Positions 10,443 through 22,481 are shown, counted from the stretch's first letter. The stretch: 64,000 nt of DNA from Batkoa obscura (GCA_030770535.1 JASVEC010000004.1:62001-126000); one strand, 5' to 3'. Made by a program: numbers and translations. The notes: generated by a model from the letters alone, not told the origin.

Positions 10443-12145
10443 ATGGAAGTTGAAGAGGTTACAATTGAATTAAATAATCAAAGTAAATCAATTAAAGATA
10501 GCTCAATTAAAGATACTTCACTTGAAAATGGCTCAATAAACTCAACTAAACCAACTAAACGCTTTTTATTACCATTAATTATATTATCTTTAATATTATC
10601 TATTTTTTTATCCTCTATGGATGAAACTATAGTAGCAAGTAGTTTATATACAATATTAGCTTATTTTCAAGAAAACTCCAGTATTACCTGGTTAACTACA
10701 AGTTATTTATTAACAATGACAGCTACTCAACCATTATATGGTAAATTAAGTAGTTTATTTGGTACTAAATATGTCCATTTAATGGCCATCCTTTTATTTC
10801 TTATTGGTTCAATTGGTTGTGGCTTAGCTCCTAATTTAATATCTTTAATTATATTTCGTGGCTTAACAGGATTGGGTGGAGGTGGTTTAGTTACTTTAGC
10901 TTATATAATAGTATCGGAAATAGTACCTATTCATAAAAGAAGTCTATATCAAAGTATAATTGGAAGTACCTTTACATTAGCTAGTATTTGTGGTCCATTA
11001 ATTGGCGGTGCTTTAACTGAGTATTTAAATTGGCGTTGGAATTTTTTTATTAATATACCAATAGTTATTATTGCTGCTATTATTATTTTATTTTTCTTAC
11101 CTAATAATCATAAATCAATGAAAGATAAAGCTTCTCTTAAACTTCAATTTAAAAAAATTGATTTTTTAGGTGCTTTGATATTAATAATAAGTAATATCTT
11201 ATTAATCTTAGGATTAACTTGGGCAAGTCATGATTATCCTTGGTCATCTCCAAATGTTATTTGTTGTCTTGTATTTGGTATTTTATTGTTTATAGCGTTC
11301 TTATTTGTCGAAAAATATTATGCAAAAGAACCCATCATCCCATCAACTTTATTTAATCGTAATTCTTCTTTAGTTAGTTTAAGTTCTTTTATGTATTGTA
11401 CAGTTTATTTTACCTTAATTTTTTATTGGCCATTATATCATCAAACTGTATTCAATAAGTCTCCTTTAAATGCTGGTTTAGAATTGTTATCTGCTTCTTT
11501 AAGTATTTGTGTTACCTCTGTGTTATCTGGTATATTATGTAATAAGTTTAAAGTTTATTTACCAATTATGCGAGGTGGTACTATTATGTTAGTCATTGGT
11601 GTTTGTTTAATGGCTTTATTAAGAGATAATATTACTGAAGCTGAATTAATTATTTATCCTATTTTAATTGGTGGTGGTATTGGTTTTAATACTCAACTTT
11701 CTATTCTTTGTGGTCAATTAGCAGTTACTTCTGAAAATGCTGGTATAATTACTTCGTTTATTACCTTTTCTCAATCTTTTGGCGGTATCTTTGGTTTAGC
11801 TATTTTTGGTACCATTTATAATTCAGTTTTAAGAAGCAATTTATTATCTCAATTCCCTGATTTAGATGTAAGATTATTTATTTATTTATTTATTATTATA
11901 TATATTAATATTTATTTATTTAGATTGATTCATTCATTAATAATAATAATGCTCTTCATTCTTTAGATCTTTCAATTAAAGGTAAAGTGATTGAATCTTT
12001 TATTCAAGCATATCGTACTTTATTCTTATCCATGATACCCTTTTGTGTCGTTGCTTTGATTTGTACTTTTGCACTTAAAAATATATCACTTACAGAAAGT
12101 AAATCTGATAATGATAATGAAAATGAAACTAAAATAATAGAATGA
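10443..12145 (+). CDS. MFS transporter, DHA2-type (14 helices)
   Basis: A drug:proton antiporter or basic amino-acid type major facilitator. Two exons, 10443-11867 and 11924-12145, with a 56-nt AT-rich intron give 548 residues. About 14 hydrophobic segments follow a 40-residue polar N-terminus. Motifs seen are DETIVA in the first helix (D1-type), GKLSSLFGTK (motif A), RGLTGLGGGG (motif B region), and GPLIGGALTEYLNWRWNFFI, the fungal motif-C block. The tail after the last helix is acidic. The substrate cannot be told from the sequence; vacuolar amino-acid uptake (Vba-like) and multidrug efflux are both possible. Confidence 0.92.
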
Positions 12146-12181
12146 ATATTTAGTTAGTAAATAATATTATATTTTATACAT

Positions 12182-12274
12182 GAGAATATTTTTTTGTTTC
12201 ATTTTGGGCCTTTTTTATGTCGCATAAAATCAATAAAATTATCAGATAAGCACTGGAACATAGAAGATATTCCC
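12182..12274 (+). mobile_element. Divergent relative of the 99-bp element
   Basis: 93 bp beginning GAGAATATTTTTTTGTTTC and ending GATATTCCC, with 3 of 4 matching bases outside (ACAT and ATAT). The ends resemble the 99-bp family but the middle does not. It sits between the stop codons of the convergent MFS and polymerase eta genes and may lie in either 3' UTR. Confidence 0.45.
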
Positions 12275-12315
12275 ATATATTAATCATATTTTAAATTGTA
12301 TACTTATTTTTATTT

Positions 12316-14607
12316 TTATTTTTTTATTTTTTTAAAATAATCTATTAATTTTTTCTGACTTTTATCTACTTCTACTTCCTTTTTATTCACTTTTACTTCC
12401 CTTTTTATCTTTTTATTGTTACTTCCTCTTTTATTTTGAATGATTTCTTGTTGATCCATTTTCTTTTGGACTTCCATAGCAAAATGATAATCCAAATGAA
12501 CCTTCATCTCTTCTTTATTAATAAGTTTTTTACATTCTTTACATCTTTCCACTTTATCCTCAGAATTATTATTACTTTCTTCATCATTATTTAAACTTTG
12601 CGTTATGCCACCGCTGTTATTATTGTTGATACTTTTGTTTAAATTTAAATTTTTATTGATTTGTTCCCTATTATTAGTACTCTCATCATCAATTGGTTCC
12701 TTAATATTATCTTGAAGTTCATCATCAATTTCCTTATTCCTCTCTCCTTTTTTACATTCTTTCCTCCTATTAATAAATCCCATAATTCCTTGATTAATCT
12801 TATCAGTTTGGTCACTGTTATTAATACACTCATCAATTACCTCATCAATGTCATCTTGAAGCTCCTCATCAATATCAGTTTCTTCTTTAATTTCCTTCCC
12901 TTTATTGATAAATCCCATAATACCTTGATTACTCTTATCAAAAGTTTCAAGCCCATTTAACTGAATACTTAATCTAATTGCAGGAAACAAGTTATTAAAA
13001 CAATCCATTAAAAGACTTACAGAATCAAAAAAACATTTTTCATTTTGTTGAAATTTAAAATAAGTTGGCATCAAACAAGATTTTGTAATATATTGAATTT
13101 GCTTATTATTTAAATAAGCATAATGTAACATAATTTGTTTTGGCCATCTTAAGTTTATACTTTGATCTAACAATAATCGATCTCTTAATTCAATACACAT
13201 TAATTCAATCCATTTTAATAATAATAGTTTATCTTCTACATATGGATGAAAGGATTTGGCTGACATTATAGATTTCACTAATTCCATTGGTTTTACATCA
13301 TCAAAACTGATACCTCGTATTAAATTATATACTGATAAACCATTGTCATGCCCTAATTTTAATTGAAGTTGATTTAAAGGTAATTTTCTATTTTATTATC
13401 AAATTAATTAATTAATGTATTGATACTATTATTATCTTACCTTAATTTCACTATATCATCCCCAAAATAATGTTTAGTTTGTGTACCTAATTTACCACCT
13501 AAAGAGGGTATTTTACTTAAAGGTACTTGTAGTAAAAAATCATATGCTAAAAAATCGGGTATCAAAATCTAATTTGGTTTAATATTATTAAATTAATTTA
13601 ATAATAATAATAAATATCTTACTTGTCCATTAGGTTTATTTAAACTCGAGGTAATTTTAGCTAATAGTTTATTATTGGAGATACCTAACAAATATTAGTC
13701 AACTTACAATAATCATATTTTAAATTTCTTACCAGACGAACAAGTAAATCCAAGTTGATCATAGATCTTTTTACGAATATCAGAAACCAATTTAGCACCT
13801 TGTAAAAGTTGTCTTATTTTCCAATATTTTACTTTATCTTCTATTTCATTTGAGCAAGTAAATTTGAAACTTTCTTTGTCTTTAGGATAAGCTACTTTAT
13901 TTGATGTATCATTCCAATCAATTGGTTCTAAATCCATAACTTGATTTGATTCATCATTCCAATTAATAGCTTTTAAATCCATAATTTTATTTTCTTTAAG
14001 GTAATTTAATATATTATCATTAACATGATCAGTGATATCTAGATAAGCTTCATCTAAACCAACATTAATACTATTTTTTTAACTTTATTCAAATACAAAC
14101 TCACCAACGCTAGCCTTTTGCACTTTACCAACGTCTAAATTTTGTAATAAATTCATAATTTTTTTAGAAGCTTCTCGATAAGGACCAAGAGAGGCTTTAT
14201 TTTTTTGTTGAGTTGGGTTATCATAATAAGCTTCTTTATCCTTCCCCAACTCATACGTTGGTACATGAGCAAAAATAATTTGAGGACATAGCTGTTTCGC
14301 TACCATTGGAGTACTATGCCTTTCTACTTTATAAGCTCTAGCTGAATAATTTACTGCTATTAAACCTTGCCATTGTTGTACTGCTAATGGTGTATCTGAG
14401 TTTATTCCTAGTCTTAATTGCTCTATGGAGTATTAATTTCGAATTTTTAAATATTTTGTTGTAAGCTACCTACTTGACAGTAAAAACAATCTAGATCTTT
14501 TATCAATATGTGTTGGTTTGTTGTTTAATATAAATGATATTACCTAAATCAATATGAGCTATACATTTAGAAGTTTGTAAAATTGATTGTATTTGATTGT
14601 AATCCAT
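12316..14607 (-). CDS. RAD30: DNA polymerase eta
   Basis: Y-family translesion polymerase that bypasses UV dimers. Seven exons (14544-14607, 14470-14490, 14105-14422, 13733-14053, 13623-13684, 13441-13568, 12316-13387) give 661 residues; exon 2 is only 21 nt and encodes the catalytic-loop DCFYCQV. Catalytic acids are Asp20 (HIDLDCFY) and Asp135-Glu136 (DEAYLD). The little-finger lead ISNNKLLAK is at 243-251. The C-terminus carries a CxxC...HxxxH ubiquitin-binding zinc finger (587-607) and a PCNA-binding-like QKKLIDYF at 649-656. Unusually, a ~45-residue acidic unit starting NQGIMGFIN is tandemly duplicated at 458-548. It is convergent with the MFS gene. Confidence 0.94.
12658..12930 (-). repeat. 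In-frame tandem duplication in polymerase eta
   Basis: Two adjacent ~136-bp units encode related 45-46-residue acidic segments, each beginning NQGIMGFIN, between the polymerase core and the zinc finger. The units differ enough (about half of the residues) to be old. Confidence 0.85.
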
Positions 14608-15212
14608 GATAAAAAGTAAGCCAAATTTTTCTGAAAACTTATTTAAGATTTTTGATCAAATCTAGTAATCCAACATTATTCTTTGTCATTCCCTATTTTT
14701 GATATGAATCAAATTCAAAAATAACATTACAATATAATGTTAAATGGAAGTTATAAAGTTTAAAGTTAATGAAGTTGATTGTTTAATAATAATTTTCAGC
14801 TTATTTATACTAGTCGTCCATATGCTTATTATAATAGTTACGTAACCATTATTCTTATCAAAAAGCAATGAATGACTACTTATATAATAAAAACACATTT
14901 GATGTTATATTTTGTTATAGCTAGGAAGTAGTACATGGTTATTAGGTTAAGCTTATAATGTAAATTCATATTAATATGATAATAGAGTAATAACAAATGT
15001 ACAATAATGAGTTTGTCTAACAATAAATATATAATGATTTAAAATCTAGAATATTTTTTAATAAAATTTTACAATTACTAAATAAGAATTTAAGCCAATC
15101 AATAAACATATTAATCAAGGTTCTTAAAAAAGTAATTATAAAGCACTAACAATTCAAAAATAAAAATTAATTTTTTATATTTCATTAACATTAACATTAA
15201 CTTAAATCAACG
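14608..15212. other. Divergent promoter region, polymerase eta and DUF4436-A
   Basis: 605 bp of AT-rich DNA between two genes that face away from each other. No coding frame or repeat is recognised. Confidence 0.6.
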
Positions 15213-16197
15213 ATGGTAAAACTTGGCCCCAACTTTATTCATGATTTTAAAAGTGTATTACAAACCAATACACGCTCACGACGTATAATGATTAGTATTT
15301 TATTATTAACATTATGGTCAGCCATTGTATTACCGGTTATCTTTAAACAATATTATGGCACCTTAAACAAGGGGATTATCATACGTTCTGAAGAAGCGGA
15401 AGGAAACAATATGTTAGTAGAATTAAGTATAGCTAAAGTAGATACAGCTTTAAGAATCATTGATTTAAAGGTGAATTTATTTCCAAGTGGACCATTATAC
15501 GCCAATGAGAATTCAATAGCTAAACAAAATATCAGTTGTGATTTTCGATATGGTAAAGTAGAAACAATAAAAGATAAAGTATCTCAACCAGTTATTATCA
15601 ATATACCTATACTTTCAGGAAATCCAAGAGCTTATCCCTTTGAAAATTTAACTACTATAATACCTATTTATTGTCAAGATCAACAAGGTTCTTCAGTTTT
15701 ACCAATTATTACCTTTGAACGTACATTGGCTACATATTATCTTACTACAACAGCCATTCTTGCTTCATATGTAGTGGAAGCTTCAACAGAATCCATGGGA
15801 TTATTTCCAGATCCTAGCTCTATTCAATTATTAGTAGAATTAACACAACCAACTGAAAATCGATTATTTGTATTTTTAGTATTTTTTATAATGTGGGGAT
15901 TAAGCTTTGCAATTTTATTTTTTACCTTTGATGTTTTAGTACATAAAAGGGAAGTGCCTCCACCTCTTATTGGTGTGTCTTTGGCTTTATTATTCGCTTT
16001 ACCAGGTATTAGAAATAGTCAACCGGGTGTTCCATTTTTAGGTTGTTTATCCGACTTTATTTCCTTTTTTTGGTAACTAATTTTTAGATTTTTGATATAA
16101 TATATTAATTTGTTCAATTAGGTGTTTGAGTTTAGTTTCCTTTTGTACAGTAGCTAATATGTTGGCTTTTACACTAAGGTTTAATAAGAAAGTTTAA
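15213..16197 (+). CDS. DUF4436 membrane protein, paralogue A
   Basis: Integral membrane protein of unknown function. Exons 15213-16072 and 16122-16197 give 311 residues; the 49-nt intron splits the Trp codon of ISFFWC. An N-terminal helix at about 25-46 is followed by a ~180-residue soluble domain with conserved Cys in NISCDFRYG and CQDQ. Two or three helices then lie near 222-242, 252-270 and 288-305. The signature PPPLIGVSLALLFALPGIRN followed by SQPGVP is the DUF4436 C-terminal block known from fungi and actinobacteria. Three paralogues lie in this window at 16657, 25248 and 29786. The topology suggests a large loop outside the cytosol. Confidence 0.82.
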
Positions 16198-16656
16198 ATT
16201 AGATCTAAATCAAATAATAAACTAATCGTATTATACAAATAATGTTTTATTATTGCAATAAGAACGTACGTTAGAGAAATATAGTTATTTTGTATTTGTT
16301 ACATTCAATTTAATGTGAATAGAAACCTTAGATGTTAAATAAATATTATTTCAAATAGTAAGATATTTTACTAATTTTAAAATGGATTTATTTTATTATT
16401 CATAATGTTTCTACTATCTAATACAATTTATGACTTTTTTTAAAAAATCGGAATTTTATTTAATAATATTTAATTTATTATAATAAAATCAAAATTCTCA
16501 AATTTAGTAATTACAACTTTATGCTCTTGTAAAGATGAATAAATCAATATACTAAATAGGAACAATAATAAATTATCAATTAAAGTTCAAAAAATAATTA
16601 AATTTTAACTTTGAAACAATAATAAAAATTCAAATAGTTTTTTATTTTCAATAGAT
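16198..16656. other. Spacer between DUF4436 A and B
   Basis: 459 bp of AT-rich DNA separating two same-strand paralogues. No repeat or gene is seen, and the spacing is enough for a separate promoter for B. Confidence 0.55.
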
Positions 16657-17657
16657 ATGAGTTTAGAAATAATGAAAGCCCAATTTAGAGATATTTTAGA
16701 AAACCCATTACAAAGAAGATTAATTTATACAACAATAGGAATAATTATTTATTTAATAGTTGTATTACCTATTGCATTAACATTAGAATCAAAGGAAGTG
16801 ATTACTACCCAAACTAAAGAACAATTTGATAATATACGTAACAGTGATATTATAATAGCAAGAAATCGAGTACAAGCCATTGATCCAATTGAAAAAAAGA
16901 TAACTGTTTATTCACGTATACTTGCTTTTGGACAATTAGCTAATGACGTTGGTGTATTATCTCAAAATTTAACTTGTTCTTTTTATTATGGTGCACCTAA
17001 ATTAATTGCCAACAAAATACCAGAACCCTTATCCTTTACTGTACCATTAGTAAAAGGAGATATTAAATACTATCCATTTGAAGAATTCAAAGCATATATA
17101 CCAATGAATTGTAATAATCAACAGATTGTTGGCTTTTCAATGTTATTTGATGATGGAGCACCGGGATATTCGTTGAATCAAGAAATTAAACATTATTCAG
17201 AATTATCTGATGAAGAGAAAACTTTGTTTTATGGTAAAGTAAGTAATACAAATAATGTTATTTGTATATTAAAATTTAATCAATCCGCCACTAATAAATT
17301 CTTTTCAATTTTTGTTACTATTACTATGTGGTGTTTGGCAGTTGCTTTAATTATTTGTTCTTATCAAGTAGTTATATTGAGAAATGAGCCCCCTCCTCCT
17401 TTAATTGCTTTAGGTATTACCTTACTATTTGCATTACCAAAGTTAAGAGATTCTCAACCTGGGGCTCCTAAGTTTAATGCTATGTCTGATGTGGCTGGAT
17501 ATTATTGGTAAGTGTTTTTTATTGTTTAGTTTATTGTTTAGTTTTAAATTAATTATTTGCTTAAATTAGGTGTTTATTTTTAATATCTTTATCAATTTCT
17601 TTAAATCTCTTTGCATTTGGTTTAAGATGGAGGAAAGCTAAAATTGGTGCAAAATAA
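16657..17657 (+). CDS. DUF4436 membrane protein, paralogue B
   Basis: Tandem paralogue of the preceding gene. Exons 16657-17507 and 17570-17657 give 312 residues; the 62-nt intron splits the Trp codon of GYYWC at the same place and phase as in paralogue A. It has an N-terminal helix (about 24-43), a luminal or extracellular-type domain with LTCSFYYG and YIPMNCNNQ cysteines, and C-terminal helices around PPPPLIALGITLLFALPKLR. It is the most divergent of the four: its C-terminal block reads DSQPGAPKFNAMSD where the others have an N[SA]QPG(V/I/S)P core followed by GC. The function is unknown. Confidence 0.82.
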
Positions 17658-17893
17658 TTAATTATTATTAAATTGTTTCTCTTTAAATAAAATTTTATCT
17701 AATCTTAATATTTTTATTGCTTATTTACTAACAATATTCTTTAATTTTATCATATAGTATGATAACAACTTAATATAAGAAAGATAACTTATCATTTAAA
17801 ATAATATATACATATAAATTTAATTGATACTAAAAAATTATATTTATAATGTTATAATTTTAAAAAAAGAAAGATAAGATCAATTGATACCTT

Positions 17894-19086
17894 TTACGAA
17901 TCTTTCATTGAAATAACAACGGCAGAAATAAGTTCTAAATAAGGTAAAAATATAGGATGACTTTCCTTTGAAATACCTAATAAACCGAGTGCTTTTGAAG
18001 TTGGTGGATATTTAGAAAATTCTGATAATAAACTTTCTGCTTGAGCCATGGCCGATTCCAATTGATGTTCATCAAGCCAACCATCTAAAACTTGAGCTGA
18101 ATAAGCAGCTAATGCTAATAATACCCTTCGAAGTCTTAAAAATGGGGTTTGTTGTGGGTTTCTTGGATGATGCATAGCAGATAATGCTTGTTCATAAGGT
18201 AAAGTAAGGATCGAACGGATACTTGATGCTATATCTCGACGTACTTGTGGGGTGCGTAATGGATATACACTCATTTCAAATATAACGAAACTTCTAGTAT
18301 CATTTCTTAATACTCCTTTTTCAACTAAGCCTTTTGCAATTCTTTCTCTTACCATTTTTAATTGATAACCTAACTTATTAAAGTTCCATGTTTCTCCTAA
18401 ATAAATTAATACTTTAAAATCAATACTTCATCAAACAGTATTAATCAAATTAAATTTCACATTTAATTCATTAATTTCAAAAATAAACAAAAATTGCTTA
18501 CCGTTTAGATAAGCGATCCAATTTTTTAAGTCTAATTGTTCTCTTGAAGATATCATTACTTTTATAGCTTCATCTAATAAAAATTCATCCAAACTTTCAC
18601 CTTTTGTAATTGAAATTAATCGTTGACTTGGTAATAAAATAGTTTGTGTTTTATTAACTGCAAAAGAGACTCTTTTTCTTAATGCTAACTCAGCCATGAT
18701 ACAAGCTCTTAATATATAACTAAGACTATCATTCCAAAATGATAGATGTCCCTAAAAATTGAATTCATGTTAATATTCTAAAATAAAACACTCTCATTTT
18801 AACTTAAGGAAAATACTACTCAATTATTATCTGGTAGAATATATACCTCAATAATCTTTATAATCAAAAATAATAATAATAATAAAATAACTACCTCATC
18901 TTTCAATCCAAGTAAAAAAAGTTCTTCCATCAAAGTTAAAGCTGGTTTATAAGGGGACAAATTATAGTCTATTACTTCTTTTTCTTCTTGATCCATAGAA
19001 TCATCCATTTTATTAATTTGTTCTTCGTTATAAGGGTCTTCACTAGTGAGACCAGCATTTTTACGTCTTTTCATACCTTCCATCAT
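17894..19086 (-). CDS. VPS74: Golgi PI4P-binding glycosyltransferase receptor (Vps74/GOLPH3)
   Basis: Peripheral Golgi protein that binds PI4P and COPI and retains glycosyltransferases. Exons 18895-19086, 18502-18751 and 17894-18396 give 314 residues (yeast 345). The basic MKRRK patch at 5-9 resembles the Arg-rich coatomer-binding region. The GPP34 domain starts LTLMEELFLLGLKDE at 50-64 and continues GHLSFWNDSLSYILRACI, ETWNFNKLGYQLK and VRERIAKGLVEKGVLR, ending LLALAAYSAQVLD and a helix. I start at ATG 19086; the next codon is also ATG. The Bet1-like SNARE gene diverges from it 277 bp away. Confidence 0.94.
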
Positions 19087-19363
19087 AATCAATTGTAACT
19101 TTTAGTTTCAAGGAAATATAGCAATCAAAATACAATGAAGATGGTAAGTTTTATCTATTTAATTAGCTTAATGATATGTTTGTTTTGTACTTTTAATTTC
19201 ATTTACTTTTTATTTTGAATTGATAAAAGTTCCTTATCCAATTCAAGTGGGTGTTATCAAAATGCATCAATTTCGAATTTATGCAAAAATTGATTAAATA
19301 TTGGGTTTGGAAACTTTAAAATTACAATCAATACGTTATACTTTTTATCGTTGATTTTCAATC

Positions 19364-19889
19364 ATGTCAAATAGGTAAAATTTAAAATTTAAAATTTAAT
19401 TAAACTATACTAATAGATAATTAAGGGGAAAAAATCAATATAATAGTGATTATAATGAATATAATATGGGAACCTCCACTTCAGACTCTTTATTATACGA
19501 GTCTCAAAATAATATGAAAATGGATGAGTTATCAAGTAAAGTATCTCAGTTACATAAAGTAAATTTAACTATTCATCATTTAAACTATCAGTTGAAATTA
19601 ATCCCTTAACTATTAGGTAACATTAGACATCCATGGACTTGTAGAAGAGCAAAATCAAGCATTAGATGAATCCCAAACTACATTTGATAGTTTTGGAGAT
19701 AGATTAAAAAACACACAACATCGAGTACGAAATATGTTAAGTTCACAAAATAGAAGAGTGATGATGTATGCAATAATAATAATATTTTTCTTTTTTATTA
19801 TTATTTATCATTATTTCAATCGTACTTCGGAAAAAGTAGAAGGATCATCAGAACCTATCGAAGACTTTTTACAAGCACCTTTTTCTTAA
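19364..19889 (+). CDS. Bet1-like Qc-SNARE
   Basis: Small tail-anchored SNARE for ER-Golgi or intra-Golgi fusion. Three exons, 19364-19374 (11 nt), 19426-19558 and 19617-19889, give 138 residues; each exon is too short to stand out alone. The SNARE heptads begin ELSSKVSQLHK and run through VTLDIHGLVEEQNQALDESQ, with a central EEQNQAL Gln as expected of the Q layer. They continue to RVRNMLSS. A membrane anchor (VMMYAIIIIFFFFIIIYHYF) follows. Unusually for Bet1, about 22 residues follow the anchor. Sft1/Bet1L is the alternative identity. The first intron has a TACTAAT branch site. Confidence 0.85.
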
Positions 19890-20191
19890 TCTATAGGATA
19901 ACGATGATATAGTTTTTTTTAATGCTTAAGTAGTTTATTTATCGCAAATATATGCTTGATTTGTTTCAATTGGAAGATTCAAGTTTAACATTCCTTTTAT
20001 TAAATAATATATTTTAATATACTTTTTAGCCAGATGATTTTAATTTTATAAATGTCAATTGTAATATAGAAATAAGATATAGATAGGATTTAACGAGTAT
20101 CACTTATTAAATACAAATCATGAAAAAAAAGGTTATTTTATAGATTTTATTTAAGATTATAGTTTGGAAATTAACAAATTATATTGAGTAA

Positions 20192-20358
20192 TACTGTTAC
20201 TACGACTCTATTGCGACATAGCTAACTGTTCATTTAATAATAAAGTTTTGCTAAAATCTTGCTAAAATTTAATGATTAGGTTTTAAAAAACTAAATAAGC
20301 AAATAACTAGCTCTAAAAACTACCGTAATTTAAGTCAAATAGAGTTGCAGCAGCTATA
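20192..20358 (+). mobile_element. ~160-bp TIR element, copy i
   Basis: One end reads CTGTTACTACGACTCTATTG and the other, on the minus strand, GCTGCTGCAACTCTATTTGA, giving inverted ends of about 20 bp. Related copies are at 31411-31582 and 52864-53021. The exact boundaries and target site are not settled. Confidence 0.5.
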
Positions 20359-20518
20359 AGCCAACATCTTGCATGGAAATAAGAGCTCTTTTTCTTTTGA
20401 TGAGGTCTTAATGAACTGTAGAAAAAGAGGCTTATACAAAAAATCCTCTTTGTATAAAAAAAGAAGTTGACCAAAAATTACCAATTAAATCAAAAATAAC
20501 TATGGTTGTTTTCATATA

Positions 20519-20543
20519 CCCTAACCCCTAACCTAACCTACAC
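20519..20543. repeat. Short interstitial telomere-like repeat
   Basis: CCCTAACCCCTAACCTAACC followed by TACAC is close to the fungal telomere repeat (TTAGGG on the other strand), about three to four units. It may be a repair scar or chance. Confidence 0.5.
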
Positions 20544-21120
20544 TTTAGTTTAATCAATTTATATATGAAAAGTAACATTTTTTAAATTATTTTGGAGATA
20601 CATTACCAATTTTTGTTTTATGGTGTACAAATTTATCCTTTATCAAAAATTCTACTTTTCTTCCTAGTTTCTTAAGACATCAACCCTTCCTTTTGTGTTT
20701 TGGCCATTTTTTATAAAACATAAAATTTATAAATACTTTACCATCGAATATTTATTATCAATACTTTATACAATTGTAAATATTTAAATCTATTTCTATC
20801 CAACATTAACATAGTTTCGTTATACTACTAATATTTTATATCAATCTTTATGAATGTATTAATATATAAGCATAGTAGTATATTTAATTTATATTAAAAT
20901 ATCTCAGTTTGTTTTTTACAAATAAAGTGGTATAAATAAAACCTTATGCCTATGCAATATTAATGAATCCTTGGGTATATTTTATAACTTAATCATATAT
21001 AAAAGCATTAATAAATAGTATATATATATAGCTGTATGCATTTAATCATATAAACACGGTATAGTTTTTATATATAGTTTTTAGTTTTATAGCTGTTTGT
21101 TAAAATTCAAATATATATAT

Positions 21121-21219
21121 GGGGGTGTTTTTTTTGGTTTCATTATTTTTTCCATTTTTTAAGCACTATTTGAGTGGAAAGATTGTTAGTAAAATTCTTA
21201 AACAAAAAAATACTTCCCC
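21121..21219 (+). mobile_element. 99-bp element, copy 4
   Basis: Plus-orientation copy flanked by ATAT on both sides (21117-21120 and 21220-21223). Confidence 0.88.
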
Positions 21220-21313
21220 ATATATTGTTTGATTATTATACTCATTACAAAAAGATATTTTTTAATTTTACAATTGTTTAATAATGTTATAGTTGTAATA
21301 ATAATCTGAATAT

Positions 21314-21409
21314 AAGGATATGTTTTTTTGTTTAAGAATTTTACTAACAATCTTTCCACTCAAATAGCGCTTAAAAAATGGAAAAAGTAATGAAACCAAA
21401 AACATCCCT
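21314..21409 (-). mobile_element. 99-bp element, copy 5
   Basis: Minus-orientation copy of 96 bp flanked by ATAT (21310-21313 and 21410-21413). It lies 94 bp from copy 4 in the opposite direction. Confidence 0.87.
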
Positions 21410-21858
21410 ATATGTTTTAAAAGAATTTAATTTTATCAATACTAAAATTAAAGCAAGCTTTTTAATTTGTTTTCTTCCATTATCACTAAATAAATTTACT
21501 GTTGCTGATAACATTCAATCATTAATATTCAAAAAAGTAGATAATTTTGTAAATTACTTTCGATTTGCTGCTGTTAGCAATAATGATTAAAAGTTTAACT
21601 AATTCCAACTGAACCAATCACCTTTCACTATTTAACTTGAACCTTTTTAAATTTTATAAAATATTATATAAAATAAATTTTACTGTATATAAAAAATCAC
21701 AAATTATAGTTATAACTAAGGATAAAAAATATTTTATATATTATAAAAAAAATATTTTTAATCATACATATTTAAAGTTATTTGCTAATTTTAGCAGTTA
21801 AAATGTAAAATTATATGTTATGTCTTAGAAACTTTTTTTTCAAGCTATTAATTATTTA

Positions 21859-22481
21859 TGTGAAAGTTGATACTCAGTGGTCAGAGTTAAAAGTTACTCT
21901 TGCTTAATTAACTTGCTTTGAGTCGAAGGGTCTTACTTTATGTAACTAAGATAAACTTAAATTAATAAGAATATTATGCAATGGGCTTTACGAAAGCCGG
22001 TGTGAAAGTTGATACTTAATGGTAAAAGTTAAAAGCTACTCTTGCTTAATTAGCTTCCCTTGAGTTGAAGGGTCTTAGTTTATGTAACTAAGATAGACTT
22101 AACTTAATAGAAATAGTATGTAGTAAGCTACGAATTATGTAAAACAAATACAATGGAAGATACTACTGAAAAATCTATATAAGATGTTGTCTGAAAGACT
22201 TAGTGACTTTATTAATGATATGTTATCAGGGAGTAATCCAATTAAAAAGCCTCGAGTTAGTATGTTGAAGAATCTCTTTTATACTCCAACTGGGTGGCTA
22301 TATATAAGGAACGTTATAACAGTTATTCCTTATTATAGTTGCCAAGTATGGACATTAAAACGTGGACAATAAGTTCTTCATGATCAGGTGGTAGCAATTC
22401 TCACAGTAAATCTATATAAGGAACTCTGAATTGACTATCATATTATAATCAATCCTAGAGCTAATGAACCGATATTTCACA
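21859..22481 (+). repeat. 481-bp TG...CA repeat, copy B, with extra end
   Basis: The full unit is 22001-22481 (481 bp, TGTGAAAG...TTTCACA). A second copy of its first ~120 bp lies directly before it (21859-22000), ending in a small GGCTTTACGAAAGCC hairpin. Both full copies in this window keep an open frame of about 60 codons (22184-22372 here) in the same position. TTTA lies outside both ends. The nature is uncertain: a fossil solo LTR, or a small non-autonomous DNA element. Confidence 0.6.

Noticed and set aside
19136-19315. Possible tiny spliced gene (ATGAAGATG then GTAAGT, rejoining near 19231)
   Set aside because: It gives only about 32 residues with no recognisable match and lies in the divergent VPS74 and SNARE promoter; chance is more likely.
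21378-21590. 70-codon frame starting in a 99-bp element
   Set aside because: It begins inside the element, has AT-driven composition and no supporting features.
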